This document shows, one piece after another, positions 25,565 to 35,628 of a DNA stretch of 64,000 nucleotides. The position numbers were made by a program, and so were the translations under genes. The stretch is from Marinomonas transparens (GTDB lineage: Bacteria > Pseudomonadota > Gammaproteobacteria > Pseudomonadales > Marinomonadaceae). Under the pieces are notes generated by a model, which saw only the letters and a program-made list of their open reading frames with translations, was not told the DNA's origin and made no database searches. The stretch is from the NCBI RefSeq assembly GCF_016463975.1, contig NZ_JAEMNX010000015.1:1-64000 (forward strand), given 5' to 3'. Every line of letters starts with the position of its first letter. The first letter of the stretch is position 1.

Positions 25565-27418
25565 TTAAAGGCTAATTACCCGATCTGACAAGGGTTCTTG
25601 ATAAAGTCGTTCTAGCTGATCTTGGCGATGTTCTTGTACCGCACGTTGATTCAAGGATCCCTTATCCGTTATTTCATGGGCATCAATGCTCGGTGGCACG
25701 GCTTGCAAAATAATACGCTTAACCAAGGTCGCTCCCCCTGTTCCTTGCTTAGCAAATTCATTCAATTTTTGCTGGAAGGCATCGCACACCAACGGATGAT
25801 GAATCAAGTCTTCATTACTAACCGTTTCATTTCCCGGTAAAATGGCTCGACAATGGGCCCAATCAAGAAACACCATGGCACTAATAAAGCTACGGTTAGA
25901 GCCACAAATTACCGCGTCTTGCACGAGTGGTGCGAAAGCACTGATAAAATGCGCCCGTAAATTCCCCGCACTGACCCAGGTACCACTGTCTAGTTTGAAG
26001 TTTTCCGACACTCGACCATCAAAACGAAAGCCACGCTGGGGTTGTTGTTCGTCCAAATATTTAAAGGCATCCCCAAGACAATAAAAGCCATCAGCATCAA
26101 AGGCTTTCGCGGTTAACTCTGGCTGACGCCAGTACCCCGGCATCACGGTAACGGCTTTGACTCTCGCTTCCAACTTACCCTCGTTTGGCACCAATTTGAT
26201 CGACACTCCGGGGGCAGGAACACCAATCACACCAGAGGTAGATTCTTCCACTGAAGCAAAGGTCGCCGACGGTGCCGTTTCAGTACAACCAAGCCCAGTT
26301 AGCATGGGGATTTTTTTGCCCGTGTATTGAATCGCTAAATTATCAAGATCATCCCAAATGTGTTGCGCTAAACCTGCTGCCGCAAAAAAGGTAAATTGCA
26401 AACGGGAGAAAAATTTCTTCGCGAGTTCCCCATCCGCTTGTAGGTGATGCACCAACAATTCAAAGCCTTTAGGGACATTGAAATACACAGTTGGGGCAAT
26501 ATCCGCTAAGTTCTTTAACGTCTTAGCAAAAAGTTTTTCCGTTGGTTTGCCATCATCCAAATAGAGACTGCCACCATTGTACAAGGCAATGCCAACATTG
26601 TGGTTACCACCAAAGGTATGGTTCCAGGGCAACCAGTCCACCATAATCGGCGGCTGATCCGTCAAAAATTGCATCACTTGATGAATCATCACCTGATTCG
26701 CACAGATCATTCTTTGGGTATTAATCACCCCTTTTGGCGCACCTGTGGTACCTGAAGTAAAGAGGATTTTCGCGATGGTATTCCCATCTACTTTGGCATT
26801 TTCTGCATCGATTGCGGTATTTTCAGGCGTATCCCATAGGGTTTGAAAAGCAATGGTAGGATTGACAATTTGCTGTGCTGTGGTATCGCCCTTGATCACC
26901 ACAACGGGTGTCTGCGTATCGCTACACACCGCTTTTATTGCTTTTTCAAAGGGGGCCAAATCATCAACGACAATCAACCCTGGCGTTAAAATATCAAAAA
27001 TATTTTTTAGCTTGGTGTAATCCGTCGCCACCAATGAGTAGGCAGGTGACACAGGCGCATGGGCAATGCCCACATACATGCCGGCCAACGCCAACATTAG
27101 GTGCTCGACACTGTTACCACATAAAAACACAATGGGACGTTCAACAGAAACCGGTTGAGTGAGCAACCATGAGGCAATCTTACGAGCACGTATCACGGCT
27201 TCCGCATAGGTCACTTCATCCCATTCGCCTTGAGCATTACGCTGCGCTACAAATACTCTCTCAGGGGCTTGCTTTGCCCAGTATTCAAGCTGATCTGTCC
27301 AGCAGCGTGCGTAGTCTCCTAGCGGCTTCTGACTGCTGACGATCTGAACTCCATCGGCCAATTTAGCGACCTCAATCGGATGGGCTACCACCTTAATAGG
27401 GTGAAATCCTACATTCAT
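25565..27418 (-). CDS. Feruloyl-CoA synthase-like AMP-binding ligase
   Basis: A 617-residue ANL-family acyl-CoA synthetase. The P-loop-like [11 protein letters not shown] (about 214-224) and the adenylation motifs ([28 protein letters not shown]) are present. The C-terminal [16 protein letters not shown] segment is characteristic of feruloyl-CoA synthases. It should adenylate an aromatic or long carboxylic acid and load it on CoA. Strict feruloyl specificity is inferred from family resemblance. It is fourth in the leftward operon between the acyl-CoA dehydrogenase and ETF-QO. Confidence 0.8.
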   Translation of the reverse strand: MNVGFHPIKVVAHPIEVAKLADGVQIVSSQKPLGDYARCWTDQLEYWAKQAPERVFVAQRNAQGEWDEVTYAEAVIRARKIASWLLTQPVSVERPIVFLCGNSVEHLMLALAGMYVGIAHAPVSPAYSLVATDYTKLKNIFDILTPGLIVVDDLAPFEKAIKAVCSDTQTPVVVIKGDTTAQQIVNPTIAFQTLWDTPENTAIDAENAKVDGNTIAKILFTSGTTGAPKGVINTQRMICANQVMIHQVMQFLTDQPPIMVDWLPWNHTFGGNHNVGIALYNGGSLYLDDGKPTEKLFAKTLKNLADIAPTVYFNVPKGFELLVHHLQADGELAKKFFSRLQFTFFAAAGLAQHIWDDLDNLAIQYTGKKIPMLTGLGCTETAPSATFASVEESTSGVIGVPAPGVSIKLVPNEGKLEARVKAVTVMPGYWRQPELTAKAFDADGFYCLGDAFKYLDEQQPQRGFRFDGRVSENFKLDSGTWVSAGNLRAHFISAFAPLVQDAVICGSNRSFISAMVFLDWAHCRAILPGNETVSNEDLIHHPLVCDAFQQKLNEFAKQGTGGATLVKRIILQAVPPSIDAHEITDKGSLNQRAVQEHRQDQLERLYQEPLSDRVISL

Positions 27419-27502
27419 TTTTTGCTCCTAAAACCGCTTTAATTATTTTTATTCTAACGTCGATTTACAAACGAATACGACGCATGAAAACAAACCAGAC
27501 AT

Positions 27503-29263
27503 TTATTGTTGTTGAAAATCAAATGCCTTTAACCCCATTCCAGCAGAAGCCACTGTCTGCAAGGACGCCATCGCCGTCGGTAATCGGTAAGCGCCATAAA
27601 ATTGCGTCATCGCCATCAGGTTTTGATAATAATCTTGATCTTCAATATTGGCTTTAGCCGCTGTCGATGTTGCATTCATCAATTGCCATGCACAACAAAG
27701 CGTGCCCATTGCCTCAAGAAAAGGCACAGACACAGCATGCAAGGTATCCTCGTCCGTTGCATCATTGAGCAATTGATCAACCATCAACTGACGCACAACC
27801 ACCACCGCTTGATTCGCTTGCTTGGCAATGTGCGCAAGACTGTCATCAGAGACTAATTCATTGGCTAGACTTTCTATACTAACCAGCAAAGCGGACAACG
27901 CCTGTCCTTGGTCACCACGTACTTTTCTAAACATCAGGTCACGAGCTTGAATGCCTGTGGTTCCTTCATAGATAGTAGTAATGCGTGCATCACGCATAAA
28001 CTGCGCCACACCCGTTTCTTCTACAAACCCCATCCCACCAAACACTTGTACCACATTGCCCGTCATCACATTGGCACGTTCCGTGGAAAAGGCTTTAAAA
28101 ATGGGCGTCAGTAAAGCCACTTGATCTCTCGCGCTGTTATCGCCAGTCGATTCTACTAGGTCAATTTGTGCAGCAATTTGATACCCTAACGAGCGCAGAG
28201 CAAACACTTCTGAACGCATTTCAAGCAACATACGCTGCACATCGCCATGCTGCACAATAGCCACTCGTTCACCTTTGCTGTTACTACCTTGAGTACGTTC
28301 TTGTGCGTATTGCAAAGCCCGTTGATAACCCAATTCACCTAGGGCCACTCCTTGTAACCCTGTATTTAAACGAGCTTCGTTCATTAGTACGAACATGCCC
28401 ATCAAACCTTGATTCACTTCACCTAGCAATTCGCCCACACAATCATCTTGATCACCATAGCTTATTGAACAGGTTGGGCTGCCATGCAAGCCCATTTTGT
28501 GTTCAATCCCGGTACAGCGAACATCATTGAAATCCCCAACAGAGCCATCTTCATTAACCCGATACTTGGGGACTAAAAACAATGAAATACCGCGGCTTCC
28601 CGCAGGGGCATCAGGCGTTCTCGCCAATACCAAATGGGCAATGTTGTCCGTTAAATCATGATCACCATAGGTAATGTAAATTTTTTGTCCCTTGATCTTA
28701 TAGCGGCCATCTTGCTGCGGTATGGCTTTGGTGGTCAAGGCGCCAAGATCTGAGCCCGCATTCGGCTCCGTCAGCGCCATGGCAACCGTCCATTCTCCCG
28801 CTACAATTTTCGGCAAATAACGGGCTTGCAATGATTCACTCGCAAATTTCAGTAATATTTCCGAACCACCTTGAGCAAGCGCTTGAAACATGACAAAGGC
28901 TAAATTTGCAGACAACCACATTTCATTAACAGGTTGTGAAATATATTTCGGCAAGCCTTGACCACCAAACGCCTCAGGCAAAGAAAGCCCTACCCAGCCG
29001 GATTCAGCAAACTGTTGGTAAGCGTCTTTCCAGCCCTCTGGAGTAATGACTTTGCCATCGTCAAAACGGCAACCTTGAATATCACCGACTTGATTCAACG
29101 GCGCTAATACGCCGGAAGCAAACTTAGCTGCCTCTTCCATCACGGCATTGGCCAACTCTATGTCAAAGTCTTCCAATGCCTCCTGTTTATCTAGCCCGTG
29201 CTGGAGATAGGCTTGCTCCACCAGCATTTGCATATCTTTATAGGGCGCTTGGTAAGTCATCAT
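27503..29263 (-). CDS. Acyl-CoA dehydrogenase with C-terminal extension
   Basis: A 586-residue flavoenzyme of the acyl-CoA dehydrogenase superfamily, larger than the usual ~380-residue form. The FAD/acyl-CoA domain has AMALTEPNAGSDLGAL (about 153-168); a YEGTTGIQARDLM motif holds the likely catalytic Glu. The ~150-residue helical C-terminal extension resembles the AidB/very-long-chain type. It creates the 2,3-double bond during beta-oxidation and feeds ETF. It lies eight bases after the SDR gene in the same operon. Confidence 0.85.
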   Translation of the reverse strand: MMTYQAPYKDMQMLVEQAYLQHGLDKQEALEDFDIELANAVMEEAAKFASGVLAPLNQVGDIQGCRFDDGKVITPEGWKDAYQQFAESGWVGLSLPEAFGGQGLPKYISQPVNEMWLSANLAFVMFQALAQGGSEILLKFASESLQARYLPKIVAGEWTVAMALTEPNAGSDLGALTTKAIPQQDGRYKIKGQKIYITYGDHDLTDNIAHLVLARTPDAPAGSRGISLFLVPKYRVNEDGSVGDFNDVRCTGIEHKMGLHGSPTCSISYGDQDDCVGELLGEVNQGLMGMFVLMNEARLNTGLQGVALGELGYQRALQYAQERTQGSNSKGERVAIVQHGDVQRMLLEMRSEVFALRSLGYQIAAQIDLVESTGDNSARDQVALLTPIFKAFSTERANVMTGNVVQVFGGMGFVEETGVAQFMRDARITTIYEGTTGIQARDLMFRKVRGDQGQALSALLVSIESLANELVSDDSLAHIAKQANQAVVVVRQLMVDQLLNDATDEDTLHAVSVPFLEAMGTLCCAWQLMNATSTAAKANIEDQDYYQNLMAMTQFYGAYRLPTAMASLQTVASAGMGLKAFDFQQQ

Positions 29264-29270
29264 AAGCTCC

Positions 29271-30038
29271 TTACTTAGCCGTCATACGAATGGCACCATC
29301 GAGACGAATGACTTCACCGTTTAGCATACCGTTTTCAATAATATGCTGCGCCAGTGCGGCAAATTCATCCGGGTCGCCAAGACGAGGAGGGAAAGGCACA
29401 GACTCACCCAAGGATTTTTGCACTTCTTCTGGCAACACATCCATCATAGGGGTTTTAAACAAGCCGGGAGCAATCGTCATCACACGAATCCCAAAACGCG
29501 CTAGTTCACGGGCAATCGGCAAGGTCATCGCGCACACACCACCTTTTGAAGCAGAATAACCTGCCTGACCGATTTGGCCATCAAACGCCGCTGCCGAGGC
29601 CGTATTGATAATCACGCCACGTTCGAGGTTAGCCTCTTGTTCATTGTGCTGCATCTGATCCGCTACCAAGCGAATCATGTTAAAGGTACCCACTAGATTA
29701 ACAGAGATCGCCCGCTGAAAAGACGCCAAACGGTGTGGCCCTTCACGGCCGACAACCCGTTCAGCACCTGGAATACCGGCACAGTTAATCAAACCACTGA
29801 TCGGCCCAAACGCGGCCACCGCTTTATCAATCGCAGCCTGTGCAGACTCTTCACTGACGATATCAGTCACACCGCCTTGGACTCGCTCACCCAGCTCAGC
29901 TTGCACGCGCTGTAAACCTTGCTCATTAATATCCACTAATGTGATCTTGGCACCCAAACCATGTAGACGACGAGCAACCGCCTCACCAATACCAGAAGCG
30001 GAACCTGTGACAACAAAATGTTTATCTTGAATTTGCAT
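29271..30038 (-). CDS. SDR 3-hydroxyacyl-CoA dehydrogenase-like
   Basis: A 255-residue short-chain dehydrogenase. The cofactor loop TGSASGIG (12-19), NCAG (about 85-88), a catalytic Ser and YSASKGG (about 160-166) are intact. It resembles the HSD17B10/3-hydroxyacyl-CoA dehydrogenase type 2 group, which oxidises 3-hydroxyacyl-CoAs with NAD. Placed between crotonase and acyl-CoA dehydrogenase genes, it would carry out the third step of a beta-oxidation spiral. Confidence 0.85.
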   Translation of the reverse strand: MQIQDKHFVVTGSASGIGEAVARRLHGLGAKITLVDINEQGLQRVQAELGERVQGGVTDIVSEESAQAAIDKAVAAFGPISGLINCAGIPGAERVVGREGPHRLASFQRAISVNLVGTFNMIRLVADQMQHNEQEANLERGVIINTASAAAFDGQIGQAGYSASKGGVCAMTLPIARELARFGIRVMTIAPGLFKTPMMDVLPEEVQKSLGESVPFPPRLGDPDEFAALAQHIIENGMLNGEVIRLDGAIRMTAK

Positions 30039-30061
30039 ATTGCTACTCCTGTGAGGACTGA

Positions 30062-30823
30062 CTAGGATTTTTTACGATTAAGAAAAGCATCAATACGTGC
30101 TTTCACTTCTTCACTGGTTTGTGTAATACCGCAAATCAAGGACTCGGTATACAAGCCTTCTTGTGCCGACATGTTACTAATGCGGCTAATCCCTGTGGTC
30201 ATCGCCCAGTTAGAGTACTTGGAGTTTTTACCAATGCCTTCCGCTAATTCAAACGCCTTAGTCAACGCCTCGCCAGCGCCAACCACATAATGCCCCAGAC
30301 CAATGCGCAAGCCTTCTTGCGCATCCACATCACGGCCAGTCAACATCATTTCTGTCATCCGGCTAGTACCAATCACATTAGACACATTGACCGAAGCACC
30401 ACCACCTACAAAAATGCCGTGCTTGCCTTCTGGTAAACGATAAAAGGTGTTTTCTTCGGTCACACGCACATGGGCGCAAATCGCCAGCTCTAATCCACCA
30501 CCGATTACAGCACCGTGCATAGCCGCAACAACCGGAATGCCTGATTCACGAATATGACCAAAAACGCGATGCCACATTTGCGAGTGCTTAACCACCTCAA
30601 AAGGCTCACGAGCTTTATGCTCACGTAAATCTAAGCCAGAGCAAAACTCAGGACCATTACCAGAAAGGACGATGACATTCACGTCATCCGTAAGGTTCAG
30701 AAAGACATGTTCAATTTCAAGACACAGGCTGTCATTGATGGCGTTCTTTTTTTCAGGACGATTAAGTTGCAAGTGTGCAACACCCTGATTTACAGAAAAG
30801 TTAATAAATTGATAGGTTGTCAT
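30062..30823 (-). CDS. Crotonase-family enoyl-CoA hydratase
   Basis: A 253-residue crotonase. The oxyanion-hole segments [10 protein letters not shown] (about 60-69) and [12 protein letters not shown] (about 104-115) are clear, and [14 protein letters not shown] (about 130-143) carries the acid/base Glu. It lacks the features of feruloyl-CoA hydratase-lyase (Ech), so a hydratase in a non-lytic beta-oxidation route is more likely. It is the first gene of the unit running to ETF-QO and has its own upstream region, separated from the thiolase gene by a terminator. Confidence 0.8.
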   Translation of the reverse strand: MTTYQFINFSVNQGVAHLQLNRPEKKNAINDSLCLEIEHVFLNLTDDVNVIVLSGNGPEFCSGLDLREHKAREPFEVVKHSQMWHRVFGHIRESGIPVVAAMHGAVIGGGLELAICAHVRVTEENTFYRLPEGKHGIFVGGGASVNVSNVIGTSRMTEMMLTGRDVDAQEGLRIGLGHYVVGAGEALTKAFELAEGIGKNSKYSNWAMTTGISRISNMSAQEGLYTESLICGITQTSEEVKARIDAFLNRKKS

Positions 30824-30906
30824 AAGGTTGCCTCTATTTTTATGTTTATAGGCCTAGCTGTACATCATTGCGCACCGTAAAGCAGTAACAATGTACCGAC
30901 AAAACA

Positions 30907-30922
30907 TTAGTTGCGTAACTAA
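30907..30922. promoter_or_regulatory. Operator-like palindrome upstream of crotonase operon
   Basis: TTAGTTGCGTAACTAA is a 16-bp dyad whose six outer base pairs on each side match perfectly. It lies about 85 bases before the crotonase start, suiting a MarR-type or other dimeric repressor. Confidence 0.45.
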
Positions 30923-30963
30923 ACAAATGCAAAGCTAAACTATATTTAACAGGTAAAAAAATA

Positions 30964-30983
30964 CCCTGTGCATACACACAGGG
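30964..30983 (-). terminator. Terminator of thiolase/CoA-transferase operon
   Basis: CCCTGTG pairs with CACAGGG; read leftward, the stem is followed by a T-run. It lies just beyond the thiolase stop and separates the two leftward transcripts. Confidence 0.8.
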
Positions 30984-30993
30984 CATGGATTTT

Positions 30994-32196
30994 TTATCGA
31001 TCGGATACTTTAATAACCACTGCCATACCGGTATCGCCTGCCGCACAGCCAGTAAATAGGCCATAACCGCCGCCGTTCATTGCGAGCTCTTCGATCAGTT
31101 CGATGGTTGCTCGTAAGCCTGTTGGACCTTGAGGGTGTCCCCAGATTAAAGAACAACCATAGTTATTCATTGCCATCACATCAATGTCCATAGCTTTGGC
31201 TAACGCCACGTCATTCACCGCAAATGGGTTATGGGTTTTGATGGCTTTTACCTGTTTAATATCTATACCGGCAATAGCAAGGGCACGCTTAGACGCTTCA
31301 ATCGGTGCCGCCGGCATATAAGCCAGATCATCACGGGCCTGACCAAAACCGACCACTTCCACTTTAATCGCTGAGTTAGTAGAAAGTTCAGCCGCGTCTT
31401 CAGAGCGACAAACAATCATGGAGGCATTGCCATCAGCAGGATGGGTTTGATTACCGTAGGTAATCACCCCACCTTCTACGACAGGTTTTAACTTTGCCAA
31501 GCCTTCAGGGGTGGTGGGGAAGATCCCTTCATCACCTGTCAACACACCCTCTTCTTTTTTGAAGTTAGGGGTGGGTACCGACAAGGGCAAGGTCATATAA
31601 CGCTTTTGAAACGCCTGATCATCTTTTAGAGCCTCTTGATATTGCTCATAACGACGATAGGTCACTGCGTCCAGTTCTTCACGGGTGATGGCAAAACGCT
31701 TGGCAACATTCTCACCTGTTTGCATCATGGAATGGCCACCCATGGGGTCATTCAACATGTTATAAAGCACCTGATCTTCCGACGTACCAGAAGGGCCTTT
31801 CGCATTGGGGTAATAAATATGAGGGCCATTTGAACAACGGTCTGCGGTCATCAACAAGGCAACATTCGCCATGCCCGCCAGTACTTCAGAAGTCACCGCA
31901 AACAAACCTCGCGCACTCGTTGCACACACCTGATTCACCGCATGGCCCGGTGTATTAACGGCACCAATATCATATAAAGGCCAAGGTGCCCCATTAAACG
32001 ACTGAAACTGATTCACTGTCATGCCCAGCACGCCAGAATCAAAAATTAATGGATCGATATTGCGCTTTGCCAACTCTTGTTTCGTCACATGGGCTGCAAA
32101 CTGCATCGAGTGTAAATGTTGTAAGCTACCCTGCCACTTGGTAAAGGGGGTACTCCAATAGGCACCATAAGGGATCTCAACATTTTCAATAGCCAT
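30994..32196 (-). CDS. Thiolase-family acetyl-CoA acyltransferase
   Basis: A 400-residue thiolase-superfamily enzyme. The nucleophilic Cys sits in NQVCATSARG (about 87-96), the His in THNPFAVND (about 309-317), and the GHPQGPTG loop (about 346-353) and GCAAGDTG segment near the C-terminus complete the site. The HNPF in place of the usual NEAF marks it as the divergent SCP2-like/aromatic thiolase type rather than a housekeeping acetyl-CoA acetyltransferase. It would cleave the beta-ketoacyl-CoA. Cotranscribed with the CoA transferase, 24 bases apart. Confidence 0.8.
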   Translation of the reverse strand: MAIENVEIPYGAYWSTPFTKWQGSLQHLHSMQFAAHVTKQELAKRNIDPLIFDSGVLGMTVNQFQSFNGAPWPLYDIGAVNTPGHAVNQVCATSARGLFAVTSEVLAGMANVALLMTADRCSNGPHIYYPNAKGPSGTSEDQVLYNMLNDPMGGHSMMQTGENVAKRFAITREELDAVTYRRYEQYQEALKDDQAFQKRYMTLPLSVPTPNFKKEEGVLTGDEGIFPTTPEGLAKLKPVVEGGVITYGNQTHPADGNASMIVCRSEDAAELSTNSAIKVEVVGFGQARDDLAYMPAAPIEASKRALAIAGIDIKQVKAIKTHNPFAVNDVALAKAMDIDVMAMNNYGCSLIWGHPQGPTGLRATIELIEELAMNGGGYGLFTGCAAGDTGMAVVIKVSDR

Positions 32197-32220
32197 AACT
32201 TATTCCTCGCTCATTTATTC

Positions 32221-33786
32221 TTATTGTGTTGCTGATGTCATTGCTTGTGCTAACCCACCCCATTGCTCGGCAAAAATCTCTGCTGGCATGGTTTTCAAGT
32301 CATTGGCAATAATCGGACGGAAAGCCATGGCACTAAGCACATCTTTTTCTAGGTCTAAACCGGGCGCAATTTCCGTTAATACCATGCCTTCTTGACGAAG
32401 CTCCAATACACAACGCTCGGTAACAAATACCACAGGCTTATGATTTTCACGGGCAAGGTCACCACTAAAAGTAATGTGATCCACCTTCTCAACAAATTTT
32501 TGTACCTTGCCTTCTTGCAACACAGATACCTTACCATCCGCATAGGACAACTTAGCACCATTTACCAAGGTACCGCAGAACACTACCTTCTTAGCACTTT
32601 GCGAGATATTGATAAAACCACCGGGGCCCACCACTTTAGGACCGAATTTACTGACATTCAGGTTGCCTTTAATGTCCGCTTGCGCCAAACCTAAAAAAGC
32701 GATGTCCAAACCACCACCATCGTAAAAGTCGAATTGGGCTTCATGTTCAATAATCGCATCGGCATTCCAAGCGGCACCAAAATCACCACCCGAGGCAGGA
32801 ATACCGCCATAGGTACCCAACTCAGTCGTCAAGGTAAATAAATTAGACACATTTTCTTCTGCCGCGACGGCAGCAACACCATCTGGCATGCCAATCCCTA
32901 GGTTAACCATCACATCCGCCTGTAGTTCCATCGCCGCACGACGGGCAATTACCTTGCGGTCACCAAAAGGCATAGCAGGCAAAGCGCCCAACGGCACTCG
33001 AGAGTTGCCTGCTAAACCTGGGTTATAAGTCGTGGTGATGGTTTGCTTGTGATCTTCGGCTGGCGCGACCGTAATGTAGTCCACCAAAACACCGGGGACT
33101 TTGACTTCTTTGGGATGAATCGAGTGACGTTCAGCAATGTATTTCACTTGGGCAATGACAATGCCGCCGCTGTTTTTGGCCGCCTGAGCCATAGGTAGAA
33201 TTTCCGCTAACATGGCTTCTTCTTCGACTGACAGATTGCCGTCTTCATCCGCCGTTGTCGCGCGAATAATCACCACATCAAGGGGAAACGTTTTATAAAG
33301 CAACCAGTCTTCATCTTCAATGTTAATACGCTTAACCAGGTCGTCTTTTGCAAGAGAGGTCACTTTGCCACCGCTAATCAGTGGATCTACATAAGTGCCC
33401 ATGCCGACTTTAGTAATCACTCCGGGTTTGTTACCTGCAATTTGACGCCACATGGTGGTCAATACACCCTGTGGAAGAAGATAAGCCTCGATGGCGTCAT
33501 CGGTAATCATTTGCGCCATTTTAGGTGCTTGGCCCGTATGACCAGAAATTAAGCGTTTGACTAAATTAGGGTACGCCAAATGAGACATGCCCGCCTCTTT
33601 ACCGTCACCGCAACCACAATCATGAATCAAGGTAAGTTGTTGCGGGTGACCCGTTGTCACAAAACGTTTTTCAACCGCTTTAGCAATCGCTTCGGCAAAA
33701 AACGACATTCCGATAGTAGACCATGCTACGGAATCACCGTCTTTAATTAGCTCAGCCGCCTGATCCAGAGAAATAATCTTGCTCAT
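32221..33786 (-). CDS. Acyl-CoA:acetate/3-ketoacid CoA-transferase
   Basis: A 521-residue single-chain family I CoA transferase, with alpha-like (about 1-280) and beta-like (about 290-515) halves. The N-terminal half has the CoA-site glycine loop; the TTELGTYGG segment (about 323-331) holds the presumed catalytic Glu. Such enzymes move CoA between acyl groups, giving the pathway a way to activate a substrate or recover CoA without ATP. First gene of the leftward unit, divergent from the TRAP transporter genes. Confidence 0.8.
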   Translation of the reverse strand: MSKIISLDQAAELIKDGDSVAWSTIGMSFFAEAIAKAVEKRFVTTGHPQQLTLIHDCGCGDGKEAGMSHLAYPNLVKRLISGHTGQAPKMAQMITDDAIEAYLLPQGVLTTMWRQIAGNKPGVITKVGMGTYVDPLISGGKVTSLAKDDLVKRINIEDEDWLLYKTFPLDVVIIRATTADEDGNLSVEEEAMLAEILPMAQAAKNSGGIVIAQVKYIAERHSIHPKEVKVPGVLVDYITVAPAEDHKQTITTTYNPGLAGNSRVPLGALPAMPFGDRKVIARRAAMELQADVMVNLGIGMPDGVAAVAAEENVSNLFTLTTELGTYGGIPASGGDFGAAWNADAIIEHEAQFDFYDGGGLDIAFLGLAQADIKGNLNVSKFGPKVVGPGGFINISQSAKKVVFCGTLVNGAKLSYADGKVSVLQEGKVQKFVEKVDHITFSGDLARENHKPVVFVTERCVLELRQEGMVLTEIAPGLDLEKDVLSAMAFRPIIANDLKTMPAEIFAEQWGGLAQAMTSATQ

Positions 33787-33847
33787 TTTACCTTCACCTA
33801 TATTTTGTGATTACGTTTTTATTGTTATGTTTGGGAAACATCACATT

Positions 33848-33862
33848 GTTGTACACTACAAC
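33848..33862. promoter_or_regulatory. Operator-like palindrome in CoA-transferase/TRAP divergent region
   Basis: GTTGTACACTACAAC is a dyad with six-base perfect arms around CAC, between the leftward CoA-transferase and rightward TRAP genes. It may be a site for the MarR regulator encoded downstream of the TRAP genes. Confidence 0.4.
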
Positions 33863-34067
33863 TATTAAAAATTCAAATTATTTATCACCCATGCTTTTTT
33901 TGAATGAGCAATGCGAAAATTTGATAATTCATTTGATTGAAAACTTGCACTGTTTATGCAGAAATAGAATGACTCCAAAAGATCTAAGGTTACTCAACTT
34001 GAAATTGACTACAATGAGAGTCGAGTAATAGAACACTTACATAACAAAAAAAATAAGGTGACTAATA

Positions 34068-35099
34068 ATGAGTAAATTCAAACTCTCTAGCCTGGCCCTA
34101 CTTGCGGGCTCAATCATGTCTTTCAGTGCATTCGCAGCACCTGAATACACCTTTAAGCTGCATCATATGCTGCCACCTATGTCCATGGCGCACTCGCAAT
34201 TTCTTGTACCTTGGGCCGAGAAAGTAGAAGCAGAATCGAATGGTCGTATCAAAATAGATGTCTACCCATCCATGCAATTGGGCGGCAAACCGCCACAATT
34301 ATTTGATCAAACTCGTAAAGGTATTGTAGACCTTTCTTGGACCGTCGCAGGTTATACCCCTGGACGCTTTCCTAAAATGACGGCCTTTGAATTGCCCTTC
34401 GTTCCTGGTTCTGCAAAAGCGACTAGTATGGCACTGCAAGAATACGCCGAAGCTGAGATGCAAGACGAAATGAAAGATGTGCACGTGATTGCCCTTCATA
34501 CCCATGCACCGGGTTCTTTCCACTCCAGAAATAAAGTCATTAAAAAATTAGAAGACTTGAAGGGCATGAAAGTTCGTGCGCCAAATAAAATCATGTCTGG
34601 TGGTTTTAGCAATGTCGGCGCCAATACGGTATTTTTACCCGTTCCACAAATGCCTAGCGCCTTATCAAAAGGCGTCATTGATGTCGCAGTACTACCGTTC
34701 GAAGTGGTATTACCGTTGAAGATCCATGAGTTGGTTAAACACCACACCCAATTCAAAGGCGCTGGCTTATACACCAATACCTTTATTTTCTCCATGAACA
34801 ATAAATCCTATAACAGCCTGCCTGCTGATTTGAAAAAAGTCATCGATGACAACTCCAGCATTCCGCTAGCTGGGCACATCGGTGAAAAATTCGATAGCTA
34901 CGAAGGTTACGCCCGTAAATTTGCTGTCGACCGTGGTAATAGTTTTGATTACATCGAAGGGGCAGAACATGCTCGTTGGGTTAAAGCTATGGCGCCTGTC
35001 ACCAAAAAATGGGTCGAAGATATGAACGACGATGGCTACGATGGACAACGTCTATTAGATAAAACCAGAGCGCTTATCAAGAAATACGAAAACCGTTAA
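34068..35099 (+). CDS. dctP: TRAP transporter substrate-binding protein DctP
   Basis: A 343-residue periplasmic solute receptor with a signal peptide (1-23, ending AFA). The DctP fold is clear: LHHMLPP near 32, GGKPPQLFDQTRKGIVDLSW (about 67-86), LKGMKVRAPN (about 163-172) with the Arg that usually salt-bridges a carboxylate. It binds an organic acid and hands it to the DctQM membrane pair. Gene order P-Q-M and the neighbouring aromatic acyl-CoA genes suggest an aromatic or hydroxycinnamic acid ligand. AAGGTGAC precedes the start. Confidence 0.85.
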   Translation: MSKFKLSSLALLAGSIMSFSAFAAPEYTFKLHHMLPPMSMAHSQFLVPWAEKVEAESNGRIKIDVYPSMQLGGKPPQLFDQTRKGIVDLSWTVAGYTPGRFPKMTAFELPFVPGSAKATSMALQEYAEAEMQDEMKDVHVIALHTHAPGSFHSRNKVIKKLEDLKGMKVRAPNKIMSGGFSNVGANTVFLPVPQMPSALSKGVIDVAVLPFEVVLPLKIHELVKHHTQFKGAGLYTNTFIFSMNNKSYNSLPADLKKVIDDNSSIPLAGHIGEKFDSYEGYARKFAVDRGNSFDYIEGAEHARWVKAMAPVTKKWVEDMNDDGYDGQRLLDKTRALIKKYENR

Positions 35100-35124
35100 G
35101 CCACGCGCCATTGGATAATTTAGC

Positions 35125-35628
35125 ATGATACGTTTTACTACCGACATACAGCGATCTATCCTAGGTCGCTTGTCAAATATTTTTGCTCTTACAGGTGGGT
35201 TTATCATGTTAATACTGGCGGCGGTTACTGTCGCCAGTATTATTGGTCGAACTACCATGGGTCAATCAATAGAAGGCGATTACGAAATCACAGAAATGGG
35301 CTTAGCCATGGCGGTTTTTCTGTTTTTGCCTGAATGTTATCTACGCAAGGGCCACGTCATTGTGGATCTATTTACCTCAGCCTGTAAGCCGAGCACCTTA
35401 CATACCTTAGAGGTCATTTCTAATATAATCTTCACCCTAGTTTCTTTTACCTTTGCCTATCGTATGAGCCTTAGTGGTTTTGAGGCATATGATTACCTAG
35501 AGCAAAGTATGCTGCTTGAACTCCCCACTTGGTGGACCTTCATTGTGGGTGTCATATGCATGTCTCTTTGCGGACTATGTGGTCTTTATAGGTTGTTCAC
35601 CACGTTCCGTGGAGGTAATAATGAGTAA
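35125..35628 (+). CDS. dctQ: TRAP transporter small membrane subunit DctQ
   Basis: A 167-residue protein with four hydrophobic helices, the small subunit of a TRAP sodium-driven carboxylate importer. It starts 25 bases after dctP. Its last eight bases overlap the start of dctM, so translation of the two membrane subunits is coupled. The family motif of acidic and basic residues between helices 2 and 3 (CYLRKGHVIVD) is present. Confidence 0.85.
   Translation: MIRFTTDIQRSILGRLSNIFALTGGFIMLILAAVTVASIIGRTTMGQSIEGDYEITEMGLAMAVFLFLPECYLRKGHVIVDLFTSACKPSTLHTLEVISNIIFTLVSFTFAYRMSLSGFEAYDYLEQSMLLELPTWWTFIVGVICMSLCGLCGLYRLFTTFRGGNNE

Noticed and set aside
30062-30823. Feruloyl-CoA hydratase-lyase (Ech) assignment for the crotonase
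   Set aside because: The typical Ech segments are not seen; the gene fits a general enoyl-CoA hydratase better.
33807-34028. 73-codon ORF between CoA-transferase and TRAP genes
   Set aside because: It lies over the divergent promoter region and palindrome, has no ribosome site and no protein-like pattern.
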